This document shows, piece by piece, positions 1 to 12,130 of a stretch of 64,000 nt of DNA (its first letter is position 1; each line of letters begins with the position of its first letter). A model generated the notes under the pieces. The model saw nothing but the letters and a program-made list of their open reading frames with translations. It was not told the origin of the DNA and did no database searches. The stretch spans positions 100,742,794 to 100,806,793 of the forward strand of contig JAIOJX010000032.1 in assembly GCA_022376925.1 (NCBI GenBank). Direction: 5' to 3'. This DNA is from Tragulus kanchil (lineage: Eukaryota > Chordata > Mammalia > Artiodactyla > Tragulidae). Both the position numbers and the translations under genes were made by a program.

Positions 1-40
1 GATAATTTCTCCATCTCAAGATCTTTAACTCAATCACAGT

Positions 41-187
41 TCTTTTTTTTTTTTAATTTTCATTTGTGTATTTATTTATTGGCTCTTCTGGGTTTTCACT
101 GCTGCCACAGGCTCTTCTCTCGTTGCAAGGAGAGGGGGCTACACTCTAGAGCATAGGCTCAATCATTGGGGCTCATGGGCTTAGTTG
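41..187 (-). mobile_element. CHR/tRNA-Glu-type SINE, antisense, cut at duplication junction
   Basis: A poly-T start is followed by the reverse complement of a ruminant tRNA-derived SINE body. The tRNA-like head is missing because the element is cut at 187 by junction J1. The complete copy is at 1167-1413. Confidence 0.75.
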
Positions 188-794
188 ACCTTCTGGTAAT
201 GTCCATGTGCAGAGTTCTCTCTTGTGCTGTAGGAAGAGGGTGTTTGTTATGACCAGTGCATTTTCTTGACAAAACTCTGTTGGCCTTTGCTCTGCTTCAT
301 TTTTTGCTTCAAGGTCAAACTTGCCTGTTACTCCAGGTGTCTCTTGGCTTCTTACTTTTTGCATTCTGATCCCCTATGATGAAAAGGACACCTTTTCTTC
401 ATGTTACTTCTAGAAGATGTTGGAATTTGAAATAACAACTCACAACTTAATGTCTCCACATTTCTTTGGCCAGTGAACTCCAAATATAGGATTGTAGTCA
501 ATATTGAGCATCTAATAGCTTCAAGTCAGACATTTGGTTCAAATTCTGGCTCCATGACTTTCGAGCCATGTGTTGAGAGAGTGACATCGCTAGATGGTGG
601 ATCTCTCAGTGAGTGTGAAGAGCAGAGTCATCTCTAACTCATGTTGAACATGTAGTCTGTGTATGTGTAAGTGAGGAACTGACTGACCCTGACCTTGAGG
701 TTAAGCCACTGAGATAGAGCAGTCGCTGGTTACATTAAAACCTAGTCAACCCTAAGCACTATATACCCCATAGTTTTATTTGAAAGCACGTATA
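188..794. other. Non-coding stretch, no gene seen
   Basis: I see no supported gene. A weak MIR-like segment may lie around 510-600. The open frames here are short and unsupported. Confidence 0.5.
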
Positions 795-1535
795 TGAGTT
801 CCAATTGCTGCTGTAATGACTTACCACAAACTTGGTGGCTTAAAATAATACAAATTCATTCTCTTATAGTTCTGGAGGTTATAGCATTAAAATGGGTCTA
901 CAGGGCTGCATCTCTTCTGGACGCTCTCAGGAGAGTCTGTTTCCTTGCCTTTTGCAGCCTAGAAACCACCAATATGCCTTGATTTATGGTCCCTTTCTCC
1001 AGCTTAAAAACCAGAAACATAGCATCTTCTCCATGACCCCTGCTTCCATTTTCATATCCTCTAAGCTTCTGGCTTTCTTCTCTTACTCTTATAAGGACCT
1101 TTATTTTGAGCCTACCTGAATAACTCAGGATAATTTCTCCATCTCAAGATCTTTAACTCAATCACAGTTCTTTTTTTTTTTTTTTAATTTTCATTTGTGT
1201 ATTTATTTATTGGCTCTTCTGGGTTTTCACTGCTGCCACAGGCTCTTCTCTCGTTGCAAGGAGAGGGGGCTACACTCTAGAGCATAGGCTCAATCATTGG
1301 GGCTCATGGGCTTAGTTGCTCCACAGCATGTGGGATCTTCCCAGATCAGGGATTGAACCCATGTCTCCTGTATTGGCAGGTAAACTCTTTATCACTGAGC
1401 TACCAGGGAAGCCCTCAATCACATTTCTAAATTATCTTTTACCATGTAAGGTAGCATATTCACAGGTTCTGAGGTTTAGGACATAGGTAATCCTTGGGAG
1501 AAGACATTATTCACCCTACCACAGTCCCAGTTTAT
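795..1535 (+). repeat. Old mammalian interspersed repeat split by a SINE
   Basis: The segment from about 795 (containing TTACCACAAACTTGGTGGCT) to about 1110, and its continuation at 1424-1535, resemble a common old eutherian repeat whose family name I cannot assign with certainty. It is interrupted by the antisense SINE at 1167-1413. Confidence 0.5.
1167..1413 (-). mobile_element. CHR/tRNA-Glu-type SINE with target-site duplication
   Basis: Antisense SINE: poly-T at the left, and a tRNA-like head at the right ending in the reverse complement of the GGGCTTCCCTGGTGGC-type start. It is flanked by the direct repeat CTCAATCACA at 1157-1166 and 1414-1423. It sits inside an older repeat. Confidence 0.85.
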
Positions 1536-1797
1536 CTTGACCATGCTTATCTCTAAGTTGTTGGCTTTTTTTGTTTTTCTTTCCTCAGAGTGTGTGTCAC
1601 AGCCTTTTTTTTTTCTTTTAAATATTTGCATTTATTTTATTGATTCCATTCTAGATGGTAAATTCCGTTCGGAAGAGGCTGTGCCTATTTCTTATTTACT
1701 CTTATCTCTCCTGATGTTTAAATGGTTAAATGACAGCAATGATGACAATGTATAACATTTTGAGAGATAAGTGCTGGGTCTAGCTCTTCTTTTGAAT

Positions 1798-2008
1798 GTG
1801 CTGTGCTAAGTTGCTTCAATCATGTCTGACTCTTTGCAACTCTGTGGACTGTAGCCCACCAGGCTCCTCTGTCCATGGGATTCTCCAGGCAAGAATACTG
1901 GAGTGGGTTTCCATGTCCTTTTCCAGGGGATTTTCCTGCCTACTAATTGAACCTATGTCTCCTACATTGTAGGTAGATTCTTTACTGTCTGAGCCACCAG
2001 GAAAGCCC
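1798..2008 (-). mobile_element. Bov-tA SINE, antisense
   Basis: Reverse complement of the ruminant Bov-tA body: GACTCTTTGCAACTCTGTGG, then CCAGGCTCCTCTGTCCATGG, ending in GAGCCACCAGGAAAGCCC. This full-length element places the sequence in ruminants. Confidence 0.9.
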
Positions 2009-2230
2009 TTCCTTTGTATGATACAGTCTAATTTGCACAGCAATCTGGCAAGGATGAATAATATTATTGTTTCTGTCTTCAGATGGGGAGACTGCTACAA
2101 TGAGTTTAAGTATCTAGCCCCAGAGCCACACAACTGTTAAGGTAATCTTTGAATTGGACCGAAGATACTCTGACCCTACCTGAATAACTCAGGATAATTT
2201 CTCCATCTCAAGATCTTTAACTCAATCACA

Positions 2231-2477
2231 GTTCTTTTTTTTTTTTTTTAATTTTCATTTGTGTATTTATTTATTGGCTCTTCTGGGTTTTCACTGCTGC
2301 CACAGGCTCTTCTCTCGTTGCAAGGAGAGGGGGCTACACTCTAGAGCATAGGCTCAATCATTGGGGCTCATGGGCTTAGTTGCTCCACAGCATGTGGGAT
2401 CTTCCCAGATCAGGGATTGAACCCATGTCTCCTGTATTGGCAGGTAAACTCTTTATCACTGAGCTACCAGGGAAGCC
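2231..2477 (-). mobile_element. CHR/tRNA-Glu-type SINE (J2 copy B)
   Basis: Exact positional copy of the 1167-1413 element, with its flanking CTCAATCACA repeats at 2221-2230 and 2478-2487. It was carried along by duplication J2 and is not an independent insertion. Confidence 0.85.
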
Positions 2478-2861
2478 CTCAATCACATTTCTAAATTATC
2501 TTTTACCATGTAAGGTAGCATATTCACAGGTTCTGAGGTTTAGGACATAGGTAATCCTTGGGAGAAGACATTATTCACCCTACCACAGTCCCAGTTTATC
2601 TTGACCATGCTTATCTCTAAGTTGTTGGCTTTTTTTGTTTTTCTTTCCTCAGAGTGTGTGTCACAGCCTTTTTTTTTTCTTTTAAATATTTGCATTTATT
2701 TTATTGATTCCATTCTAGATGGTAAATTCCGTTCGGAAGAGGCTGTGCCTATTTCTTATTTACTCTTATCTCTCCTGATGTTTAAATGGTTAAATGACAG
2801 CAATGATGACAATGTATAACATTTTGAGAGATAAGTGCTGGGTCTAGCTCTTCTTTTGAAT

Positions 2862-3072
2862 GTGCTGTGCTAAGTTGCTTCAATCATGTCTGACTCTTTG
2901 CAACTCTGTGGACTGTAGCCCACCAGGCTCCTCTGTCCATGGGATTCTCCAGGCAAGAATACTGGAGTGGGTTTCCATGTCCTTTTCCAGGGGATTTTCC
3001 TGCCTACTAATTGAACCTATGTCTCCTACATTGTAGGTAGATTCTTTACTGTCTGAGCCACCAGGAAAGCCC
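2862..3072 (-). mobile_element. Bov-tA SINE, antisense (J2 copy B)
   Basis: Copy of the 1798-2008 element carried by duplication J2. Confidence 0.9.
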
Positions 3073-3531
3073 TTCCTTTGTATGATACAGTCTAATTTGC
3101 ACAGCAATCTGGCAAGGATGAATAATATTATTGTTTCTGTCTTCAGATGGGGAGACTGCTACAATGAGTTTAAGTATCTAGCCCCCAGAGCCACACAACT
3201 GTTAAGGTAATCTTTGAATTGGACCGAAGATACTCTGACCCTATAGACCTTTAATGTAGCAGACAAGGTACTAAGAGACCACAAAATCAACACAATTTAG
3301 ATCTTTCACAAATTTCTCAGGGTTTAATAGGGAAGATCTATAAAAATAGTATGTTTTTAACACATAAACAATGACATTATGTCCAAGTAGCTAGGGGAAA
3401 AGATAGAATCTTTTAATTTGACCTGAGTGAGGCTGAAATGCCTTTCCCAAGGGAGGTAATTTCTGGTTTCAGTTCTAGAAGAAGAAAAGTGTTCACAGGG
3501 CAATGGGAGAGGGAAAGGCATTCCAGGCATG

Positions 3532-3735
3532 CACATGTGCCCTGTCATGTCTGACTCTGTGCACCTCTATGGACTATAGGTCTCCAGGCTCCTCTGTCCA
3601 TAGAATTCTCCAGGCAAGAATATTGGAGTGGGTTACCATTTCCTACTCAAGGGGATCTTCCTGATTCGGGGATTGAATTCATGTCTCCTGCATCTCCTGC
3701 TTTGGCAGATGGATTCTTGACCACTGAGAAGCCCT
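3532..3735 (-). mobile_element. Bov-tA SINE with 12-bp target-site duplication
   Basis: Antisense Bov-tA body flanked by ATTCCAGGCATG at 3520-3531 and 3736-3747. The head is slightly degenerate (GAGAAGCCC). Confidence 0.9.
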
Positions 3736-3923
3736 ATTCCAGGCATGGGGCATAGCACATACAAAGAAATTGAGGCAGAAAAATGACATGTGTGGGGACA
3801 AAGAGACACTGGCTAAAGGAAAACATAGGGACATGTGTACTTCTTTTGAGGACTGCATCCTCCACACAGCACTGGACAAGTACTGGGAGAACAGTGCATG
3901 CAGTGGGGAGGGGAGCAGCGACA

Positions 3924-6207
3924 GGAAGAATAGAGAAGATACTGGGTTAACTAACTCCTCCTCCCCTTTTTCGAGTAACTTATGAGCCAGTGAGTATGTG
4001 GTTATAGAATTACTTGTTTCAGACTCTCAGACAGAGCTTCATAGATTCTTTATGAGTCCTGCTTTAAGCCATTCCCCTCTTTTTACCCCAGCGCCCACAC
4101 CATGAGGTTTCTTCATCTATTTATTAATTTAATATGTAGTTTTGAGTATCCACCATGTGGTAGGTGCTGTGTTAGACAGTGGAATTCCAAGCTAATTACT
4201 TCTCTTTGGTAAGCCAGTTACAAGGGTTGACTGTTCTTTCTATCTGGAAAATCCTTTTGTGTTAGATCTATGGCATTTATACATATTTAATGTCTTAAAT
4301 CTATATTGTACTTTTTCTTTTTTACTTTATTCAAAGCATCCTCATAATTCATTTTATTTGATATTTATAAGAAGTTCACGAGGAAGGTAGGACAAATACA
4401 ATCATTTATATTTTAAGTATCACCCAAAATGGGTGAGATTTTATATCTTTAATTGGTCAATAAATGTTTTAACTAACTTCCTCAAGCCATGTTAAGTGCT
4501 ATGAGAAATAATTTCTGTATGGTTGAGTAAGGTTATGATTAACAAAGTTCATGTATGCCTGTTCCTTTAGTCAACATAAGTGTATTAACTGTTTAAACTG
4601 TTTAACTGTGTGATCAGCATCAAGTGTTAGACTCAGGATTTCTAACCCTTAAAACAGACTTTCAAAATCAAGGGTCCCATTCTGTAGATGCATAAATTAA
4701 AATTTCGAGAAACTAAGGGACTTCTGGAAAATCACAGGATGACATATTCAGTCAAGGGCTGACTAAGATATTATTTTTCTATTCAATTTGGCCTCAGCAA
4801 ACCAAAAGCTCACGTGTCTTTCATGAGAATCCAAGGTATTACACTGTAAAAGTCAGCTAGATCGCTTCTCTCCTAGTTATCCTGTTTTTTCTCTTGAAGT
4901 GAAGCAATTGCCAATGATTATTTTTTGTTTGTCAGAATCATTTGTTATTAAGACCTTATTAATAACAAATTAATAACTGTCTTCTTGTCAATAACCCAAA
5001 GAATGAGCTCAGTTACTATTCCACTAAGTGCTACATCGCCCTTTTATGTGCCTTCAGTGTCAAGGGAAGAATAGAGAAGATACTGGGTTAACTAACTCCT
5101 CCTCCCCTTTTTCGAGTAACTTATGAGCCAGTGAGTATGTGGTTATAGAATTACTTGTTTCAGACTCTCAGACAGAGCTTCATAGATTCTTTATGAGTCC
5201 TGCTTTAAGCCATTCCCCTCTTTTTACCCCAGCGCCCACACCATGAGGTTTCTTCATCTATTTATTAATTTAATATGTAGTTTTGAGTATCCACCATGTG
5301 GTAGGTGCTGTGTTAGACAGTGGAATTCCAAGCTAATTACTTCTCTTTGGTAAGCCAGTTACAAGGGTTGACTGTTCTTTCTATCTGGAAAATCCTTTTG
5401 TGTTAGATCTATGGCATTTATACATATTTAATGTCTTAAATCTATATTGTACTTTTTCTTTTTTACTTTATTCAAAGCATCCTCATAATTCATTTTATTT
5501 GATATTTATAAGAAGTTCACGAGGAAGGTAGGACAAATACAATCATTTATATTTTAAGTATCACCCAAAATGGGTGAGATTTTATATCTTTAATTGGTCA
5601 ATAAATGTTTTAACTAACTTCCTCAAGCCATGTTAAGTGCTATGAGAAATAATTTCTGTATGGTTGAGTAAGGTTATGATTAACAAAGTTCATGTATGCC
5701 TGTTCCTTTAGTCAACATAAGTGTATTAACTGTTTAAACTGTTTAACTGTGTGATCAGCATCAAGTGTTAGACTCAGGGATTTCTAACCCTTAAAACAGA
5801 CTTTCAAAATCAAGGGTCCCATTCTGTAGATGCATAAATTAAAATTTCGAGAAACTAAGGGACTTCTGGAAAATCACAGGATGACATATTCAGTCAAGGG
5901 CTGACTAAGATATTATTTTTCTATTCAATTTGGCCTCAGCAAACCAAAAGCTCACGTGTCTTTCATGAGAATCCAAGGTATTACACTGTAAAAGTCAGCT
6001 AGATCGCTTCTCTCCTAGTTATCCTGTTTTTTCTCTTGAAGTGAAGCAATTGCCAATGATTATTTTTTGTTTGTCAGAATCATTTGTTATTAAGACCTTA
6101 TTAATAACAAATTAATAACTGTCTTCTTGTCAATAACCCAAAGAAAAATCTCAGTTACTATTCCACTAAGTGCTACATTGCCCTCATTGTGCCTTTCAGT
6201 TATTCTG
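3924..6207 (+). repeat. Tandem duplication J3 (3924-5064 / 5065-6207)
   Basis: Two direct copies of a unit of about 1141 bp, meeting at a GGAAGAATAGAG microhomology. The last ~70 bp of copy A differ from copy B at several positions (for example AATGAGCTC versus AAAAATCTC, and CATCGCCC versus CATTGCCC). The rest is nearly identical apart from single-base indels. I see no gene or recognisable SINE inside the unit. Confidence 0.93.
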
Positions 6208-6858
6208 CCTGTTTCTCAAGCTGGTATCTCTAGATTGGTACAAAGCTGTCTCCACCTAGTTACCTTATCATTACCTCTTCAGTTACATTTCTTAACTGTT
6301 TTCAGACAAAAATTGAGACTGCGGTAGGTATGTTAGATAGAACTGAGGATTTAAGTCTGAAGGTCTAGATCAGAGGTTTCTTAGGTCTTTGATCTACTTG
6401 GCCCCTCCAGTTTAGTCTCTTCCTCTGTCAAATGAAGGTAACCATTTCTCCACTGCAGCACTATGGAAAAGTAAACAAAATAATGCTTGAAAAGGGTATA
6501 AACCAAGGTAGTAGTGAAATGAAAAGAGCTTGAGTTTTGGAATCAGACTTGATTTTTAAATCCAAATTTACCTTAATCCAAATTTATTTTAGTGATGATG
6601 CAAATTTCCATAACACCAGTAGTAATAGCAATAATGTCAATGACTAGCATTTATAGAAAACATGCTATGCACCAGGCACTGATAAACACTTACCAAAGAT
6701 TGTCTAAATTAAGAGGCAAGAATACATCAAGCACTACGATTGTTTAAATTTTACTGATGAGAACTGAGGTGATGAGGATAAAGGTTGGACATCACCTCCC
6801 TGAGAGTGAAAGGGCGCAATCCAAACATAGATTGCCTGATGCTAAAGTTCACAGATGG
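6208..6858. other. Non-coding stretch with old MIR-like fragments
   Basis: Diverged segments around 6340-6500 and 6650-6840 read like remnants of old mammalian repeats (ACCAGGCACTG, followed by a GATGAGAACTGAGG-like segment). I see no gene. Confidence 0.45.
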
Positions 6859-7500
6859 CTTTTAATTGAAGTATAGTTGATTTACAATATTATATTAGTT
6901 TCAGGTGTATGGCATAGTGGGGCTTTTTTGCAGAATTATGTTCCACTATAGGTTATTATAAGATGTTGGGTATAATTCCCTGTGTTATACAGTAAATCCT
7001 TGTTGCTTATATATTTTATATACAGTAGTTTGTATTGATTAATCCCATACTCCTAATTTATCCCTCAGCCCTCCCTCTCCCCTTTGGTAACCATAAGTAT
7101 ATTTTCTATGTCTGTGAGTTTTATGTTTTGTGAATGGATTCATTTGTATTATTTTTTAGATTCTATATATAAGTGATATCATATACCATTTGTTATTCTT
7201 TTCCTGACTTATTTCGCTTAGAATGATAATATCTAGGTCCCTCCATGTTGCTGCCAATGACAGTATCTCATTCTTCTTATGGCTGAGTAATATTTCATTG
7301 TATATCCATACCACATCTTCTTCAGCTAGTCGTATGTTGATGGACATTTATATTGTTTCAATGTCTTGACTATTATAAATAGTGCTGCTATAAACATTGG
7401 GGCACAGTATCTTTTCAAATTAGAGTCTTCATCCACTCTGGATGTATGCTCAAGAGTGGGATTGCAGGATCATCTGGAAAATAGTTTCTTTTCTTTTTTT
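6859..7500 (-). mobile_element. L1 3' fragment, antisense
   Basis: Typical antisense L1 3' end: TTTAATTGAAGTATAGTTGA near the left edge, then the 3' UTR, then degenerate ORF2 tail (CCTCCATGTTGCTGC, GGCTGAGTAATATTTCATTG). It is 5'-truncated and cannot be active. Confidence 0.85.
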
Positions 7501-7504
7501 TTTA

Positions 7505-8375
7505 GGGTTGTCTTTTTAAAAAAAAAAAAAAAAAAAAAAACTTTTATTTTACTTTTAACTTTTACAGAATTTTGTTGTTTACAGATATGCATGCTCCCAG
7601 ATTAGTCATATGTATATCCCCCCCTTCCCACCCCTCCCGACCATCACACAGTACCCGTGAAGGATTCCCTTTTCTCACAGAGCAATGACTATAGCTATTT
7701 TCTTCACTTATGATAGTACAGGCCTTCATGCTACTTCCTTTACGCCTCCCATCTTCTGTTCCTTCCCCACAATGTCTATATGTCCACCGTCCATGTCTGT
7801 GTTTCCGTTGCTTCACTGCGTGTGCCTTCATCACCATCCTACTAGATTCCATATATATGTGTTATTATACTGTATTTGTCCTTCTCTTTCTGACTGACTT
7901 CACTTTTGATGATACTTTCTAGATCCAGCCACCTCATTAAGGCTGATTCTTCTGCATTTCTCTTTACAACTGTGTAGTATTCCATTGTATATATGTACCA
8001 GAGCTTTTGGATCCATTTGTTCGTCGATGGGCATCTGGGTTGCTTCCATGTTCTAGCTATTGTATAGAGAGCTGCAATGAACATTGGGGTACAGGTGCTT
8101 CTTTCAGATTTGATTTCATCAGGGTATAAGCCTAAAAGTGGGATTGTGGGGTCATATGGTGCTTCTGGAAGATAGTTTCTTAAGGAACCTCCATACTGTT
8201 CTCCGTTTATATTCTCACCAACAGTGTAAGAGGGTTCCCTTTTCCTCACACCCTCACCAGTACTTATTATTTGTAGACTTTTTGATGATGGCCATTCTGA
8301 CTGGTATGAGGTAGTACCTTACTGTGATTTTGATTTGCATCTTTCTAATAATTAGCAATCAAGGCATGGTTTTTT
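7505..8375 (-). mobile_element. Second L1 3' fragment, antisense, after a 22-A run
   Basis: It begins after an A-run (about 7519-7541). The first part is 3' UTR and the rest is antisense ORF2 tail. It repeats the same ORF2 region as 6859-7500 but differs in sequence, so it is a different L1 subfamily inserted next to or into the first. Confidence 0.8.
7842..8249 (-). pseudogene. L1 ORF2 C-terminal remnant
   Basis: A 135-residue open frame on the - strand matches the C-terminal part of the LINE-1 ORF2 protein. Visible landmarks are [12 protein letters not shown], the IARTWKQPRCPS segment and WYIYTMEYYTVVKRN. This lies beyond the reverse transcriptase domain, in the Cys-rich tail region. The start is arbitrary (an internal Met), with no promoter and no upstream ORF2. 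It is a relic of retrotransposition, not a host gene. Family assignment is confident; no function is expected. Confidence 0.9.
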
Positions 8376-8448
8376 CAAACTATTCTCTCTCCAGACCTGT
8401 CCTCTTATCTATAAAATGGGGATAGTAACACCTGTCCCTGATGGCTGG

Positions 8449-8662
8449 GGCTTCCTCAAGGGCAAGCAGGTAAAGAATCTGCCTGCAATGCGAGAGACAT
8501 AGGAAATGTGGGTTGGATCCCCTGGTTGAGAAGATCGCCCAGAGGAGGACATGGCAACCCACTCCAGTATCCTTGCCTGGAGAACTCTATGGACTGAGGA
8601 GCCTGGTGGGCTATGGTCCAAAGGGTCTCAGACACAATTGAGTGACTAAGCAGCGGCAGCAG
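8449..8662 (+). mobile_element. Bov-tA SINE, sense
   Basis: Sense body: GGGGCTTCCTC head, GTAAAGAATCTGCCTGCAAT, GGCAACCCACTCCAGTATCC and GGAGCCTGGTGGGCTA, ending in GTGACTAAGCAGCGGCAGCA. A short MIR-like piece (CTATAAAATGGGGATAGTAA) precedes it. Confidence 0.88.
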
Positions 8663-9964
8663 CCAGCCCAGTTAGTAGAAGGTCATATCTGAAAAGCACC
8701 TGTCTCAGGGGCCCATGTAGCTTAGCGTGTGGTGTGGCCGTGGGGCTGTGGTATTAAGAGGCGGTAGAGGGGATGCTGATACCCATGAGGTCATTAGTGC
8801 TGCAGATGTCTTCAAGGTGACTTCATGGCTGTTGTTGGAGAGAGAAGATATGAGATAGACAGAAAAGCAATGGGAGGTGCTTTCTCTTCTTAAAAAAAAA
8901 GGGGGTGGGGGGGCATACCGAACACCTGTAAAATCTCCCCCTGTCCTTTGTATTTAGAATGCTGTCCTTGACTTCTTTTACTATTTCCTCATGCAGCTGG
9001 GACTCTAATATGGAAAGCAAGCCTAAGAGCTAAATAGGGCTTCATTGGCTAAAGAGTTTATATCACACGCTGTAGGGTGAAAGCTTATCAAGTGGCTCAA
9101 AGAAGTTATTCATCCCTTCTTTTTTCAGTGTTCCATTAATTTTGCTTTAAATAAAACTGTCACCAACCCAAAGGACACTGAACGACTGTTCTGTCTGGGG
9201 CATGAGAGGGCAGCATGGAGATTAGGCAGTGCTTTCAAAGAAGGACACTCTGTGATTGATTTTTCCGTCTTGCGGGCAGCCAGTTTCTAGTAAACTTTCC
9301 CTCTTCTTGCCCCAAGTTTCAGTGCCAAATAAGCACGGAGAATGTAAGGTGGAGACCAGTAACAGAGTCGTTGAAGGACTGGTCTGCGGGCAGGGTTATA
9401 CATTCGGACTTCAGGCCCTTATCCCCAGACTGTTAGCTCAGTCATACTTGAGTCTGTCTGCTGGGAGCAGCATTTTGAATTAGGCATATGAGGACACATG
9501 GCCCAAGCTGTCCTTTGAGAGTCTCACCCCACTACAAAATGCCATTAATGAGCAACATTTTGGTATCTTAAAGCAATCTCTAGCCTGTTTTTCTGTTTTG
9601 GTTTAGGTTGTAAGTTTTCTTCTTCTTCTGTTTGATTTCCTAAAAGGCCTCATAAGTCTTATTTGTTTGAAATGATTAGCTCTCTCCATTTTATTCATCC
9701 TGAGGGTTTCTGTACTGTCGTGCCTTGAATGAGGACATGTAACTTGCAGAACTGATTTCTAAGCCACTATCTGTCTGTATAGCCTGTGAAGGTATTTAGA
9801 ACCATAAAAATGCAGACATGTGCTGATTAAGTTTGTTTTTAATGGCATGCGAGGCTTTTCAGGATGCAGCCTCGGCCCTGTCTCTTACCCCTGCTCACCT
9901 GACATTTCAGCCACGCTTCCCCCTTGGGAAAGCTACACATCCCAGGGTATCTCACGTCTTGTGC
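8663..9964. other. Non-coding stretch, no gene or clear repeat seen
   Basis: About 1.3 kb of ordinary AT-rich sequence. It contains an A-run/G-run (8890-8912) and short unsupported open frames only. Confidence 0.5.
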
Positions 9965-10174
9965 ACATGTGTTCAGTTGCTTCACTTGTGTCTGACTCTT
10001 ATGTGACCCCACAGACTCTAGCTTGACAAGCTCCTCTGTCCATGGAATTCTCCAGGCAATAATGCTGAAGTGGGTTGTCATGACCTTCTCTAGAGGATCT
10101 TCTCGACCCAGGGATCGAATCTTCGCCTCCTACATTGCAGGGAGATTCTCTACCACTCAGCCACCAGGGAAGCC
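9965..10174 (-). mobile_element. Bov-tA SINE, antisense
   Basis: TTCAGTTGCTTCACTTGTGT at the left and TCAGCCACCAGGGAAGCC at the right define a full antisense Bov-tA. Confidence 0.9.
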
Positions 10175-10529
10175 TTCTCATGCCTCGGGTTTTATAAATG
10201 TGTCCTCTACCTAGAAGGCCTACCGTTCTGACAGTCTAGCTTCTGTTTGTTCTTTGCATCCAAGTTTCTTCAGGAGGGACATTGTACGTTCTTGTCAAAC
10301 CCGATTTGATTTTCCCTCTGCCCACCCTGGTGCTGCCTGGCACAGTGACCATTGGGTCTGTTACCACTTGTTTACTTGTCCGTCTTTTCCGTAAGACTGA
10401 GAACATCATGAGGGCAAGGACGGCCTGTGCCTATCTCACTCATTTATGTTCCATATTGTAGAAATGCCACAAATAATTGCTGAATGAATTTTAGGAAAGA
10501 TAAATTAAAGCCTGGCACAGAGAAAAGGC
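10175..10529. other. Non-coding stretch, no gene seen
   Basis: I see no supported gene. Around 10380-10500 the text resembles an old mammalian repeat (GAGGGCAAGGACGGCCTGTG, then AATTGCTGAATGAATTTTAG). Confidence 0.4.
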
Positions 10530-11295
10530 ATGCTATACAGCATAGAGTTCATTTTAAAACATCACAAGCTTTAACTATTTGCAATCCATAAGACATGGAA
10601 ACAACATAAATGTCTCTCTAAAGAATAAAGAAGATGTGTATATACACACAGAGGGAAGTATTCCTCAGTTATAAAAAAAGAATGAAATAATGCCATTTTC
10701 AGCAACATTGATGGGCCTAGAAATGATTATACTAAGTGAAGTCAGATAAAGACAAATACTATATGATATCACTTATATGTGAAACCTAGAATATGGCACA
10801 AATGAACATATCTACAAAACAGAAATGGATTCACAGATACAGAGAATAGACTTTTGTTGCCCAGGGTGGGGAACAGAGAGGGAAGGACTAGGATTTGGGA
10901 TTATCAGATGTAAACTGTTATATATACAATGGATAAACAACAAAGTCCTGCTGTATAGCACAGGGAACTCTATTCAATATCCTCTGATAAATCATAACGA
11001 CAAAGGCTATGAAAAATAATACAGATACATATATTGCTTCCCTGGTGGTTCAGATGGTAAAGAATCTGCCTACAGTGCAGGACACCTGGATTTGATCCCT
11101 GGGTCAGGGGTCCCCTGGAGAAGGGCATGGCTACCCACTCCAGTATTCTTATCTGGAGAATCCCATGGACAGAGGAGCCTGGTGAGCTACAGTCCATGGG
11201 ATCACAAAGAGTCAGACATGACTGAGCATCTAAGCCTTGCACATGTTCACTTTCATGTGTATGTATAAACTGAATCACTTTGCTATACAAAAGAC
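10530..11295 (+). mobile_element. L1 3' end, sense, split by a Bov-tA
   Basis: Sense L1 ORF2 end and 3' UTR: GACATGGAAACAACATAAAT, AGCAACATTGATGGGCCTAG, CTGTATAGCACAGGGAACTC, then CTGAATCACTTTGCTATACA after the nested SINE at 11034-11243. Confidence 0.85.
11034..11243 (+). mobile_element. Bov-tA SINE nested in L1
   Basis: Sense Bov-tA starting GCTTCCCTGGTGGTTCAGAT and ending after AGAGTCAGACATGACTGAGC, inserted in the L1 3' end. Its copy in J4 copy B is at 12131-12340. Confidence 0.9.
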
Positions 11296-11309
11296 TTTCT
11301 TAATAGGGT

Positions 11310-11640
11310 ACTGAGGGGTTTTTTAGTTGGAGAATTATTGCTTTACAATGTTTTATTGTCTCACCTGTCCAACAATGTGAATCAGCTATAAGGAAACATA
11401 TACCTGAACCCTTTGGGGACTCCCTTGCACCCCCTAAGCCCATGCCAGCCCTTTAGGTCATCGCAGAGCACCAAGCAGAGTTCCTGTGCTATTTCCTGTT
11501 AGCTGTCTATTTTATACACGATTGTGTATATATGTCAGTGCTACTCTCTCAGTTTGTCCCAAGCTCTCCTTCCTTCCTCTGTCCACGTGTCTGTTCTCCA
11601 CATCTCTGTCTCTATGCCTGGCCTGCAAGTAGGTTCATCA
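11310..11640 (-). mobile_element. L1 3' end, antisense
   Basis: TTGGAGAATTATTGCTTTAC at the left, then an L1 3' UTR-like reverse complement (TGTGCTATTTCCTGTTAGCT, TGTATATATGTCAGTGCTAC). It is duplicated at 12407-12737, and its right part occurs a third time from 13815. Confidence 0.75.
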
Positions 11641-12130
11641 CATACAGCAGAAATTAGTACAGCATTGTTAATCAACTACAGTTCAGTAAAATCTGGAATT
11701 GCTCTTAAATTCCCCTCAGTTTCCTCCATCTGTAAATACATCTAAATGCTTTCTAATCAGCTCAGTTATAAAAAAAGAATGAAATAATGCCATTTTCAGC
11801 AACATTGATGGGCCTAGAAATGATTATACTAAGTGAAGTCAGATAAAGACAAATACTATATGATATCACTTATATGTGAAACCTAGAATATGGCACAAAT
11901 GAACATATCTACAAAACAGAAATGGATTCACAGATACAGAGAATAGACTTTTGTTGCCCAGGGTGGGGAACAGAGAGGGAAGGACTAGGATTTGGGATTA
12001 TCAGATGTAAACTGTTATATATACAATGGATAAACAACAAAGTCCTGCTGTATAGCACAGGGAACTCTATTCAATATCCTCTGATAAATCATAACGACAA
12101 AGGCTATGAAAAATAATACAGATACATATA

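Larger units (their letters stand above)
1..1318 (+). repeat. Tandem duplication J1 (copy A tail 1-187, copy B 188-1318)
   Basis: Bases 1-187 repeat 1129-1318 almost exactly; the poly-T tract differs by about 3 nt. Identity stops at 187/1318, where the first copy runs into unrelated sequence and the second continues through the SINE. This is what a direct duplication of unit 188-1318 looks like when most of copy A lies left of the window. Unit about 1.13 kb. Confidence 0.8.
1111..3243 (+). repeat. Tandem duplication J2 (1111-2174 / 2175-3243)
   Basis: Two direct copies of a 1064-bp unit. CCTA is shared at both unit ends and the junction (1111, 2175, 3240). The only difference I saw is one C in a C-run (near 2122 versus 3185). 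Each copy holds one CHR-type SINE and one Bov-tA SINE. The unit overlaps J1 at 1111-1318, so that part appears three times. Confidence 0.95.

Noticed and set aside
1816..2043. Repeated short proteins such as the 75-residue frames at 1816 and 2880 or the 106-residue frames at 10970 and 12067
   Set aside because: They are translations of Bov-tA SINEs; recurrence reflects the repeat and the duplications, not a gene family.
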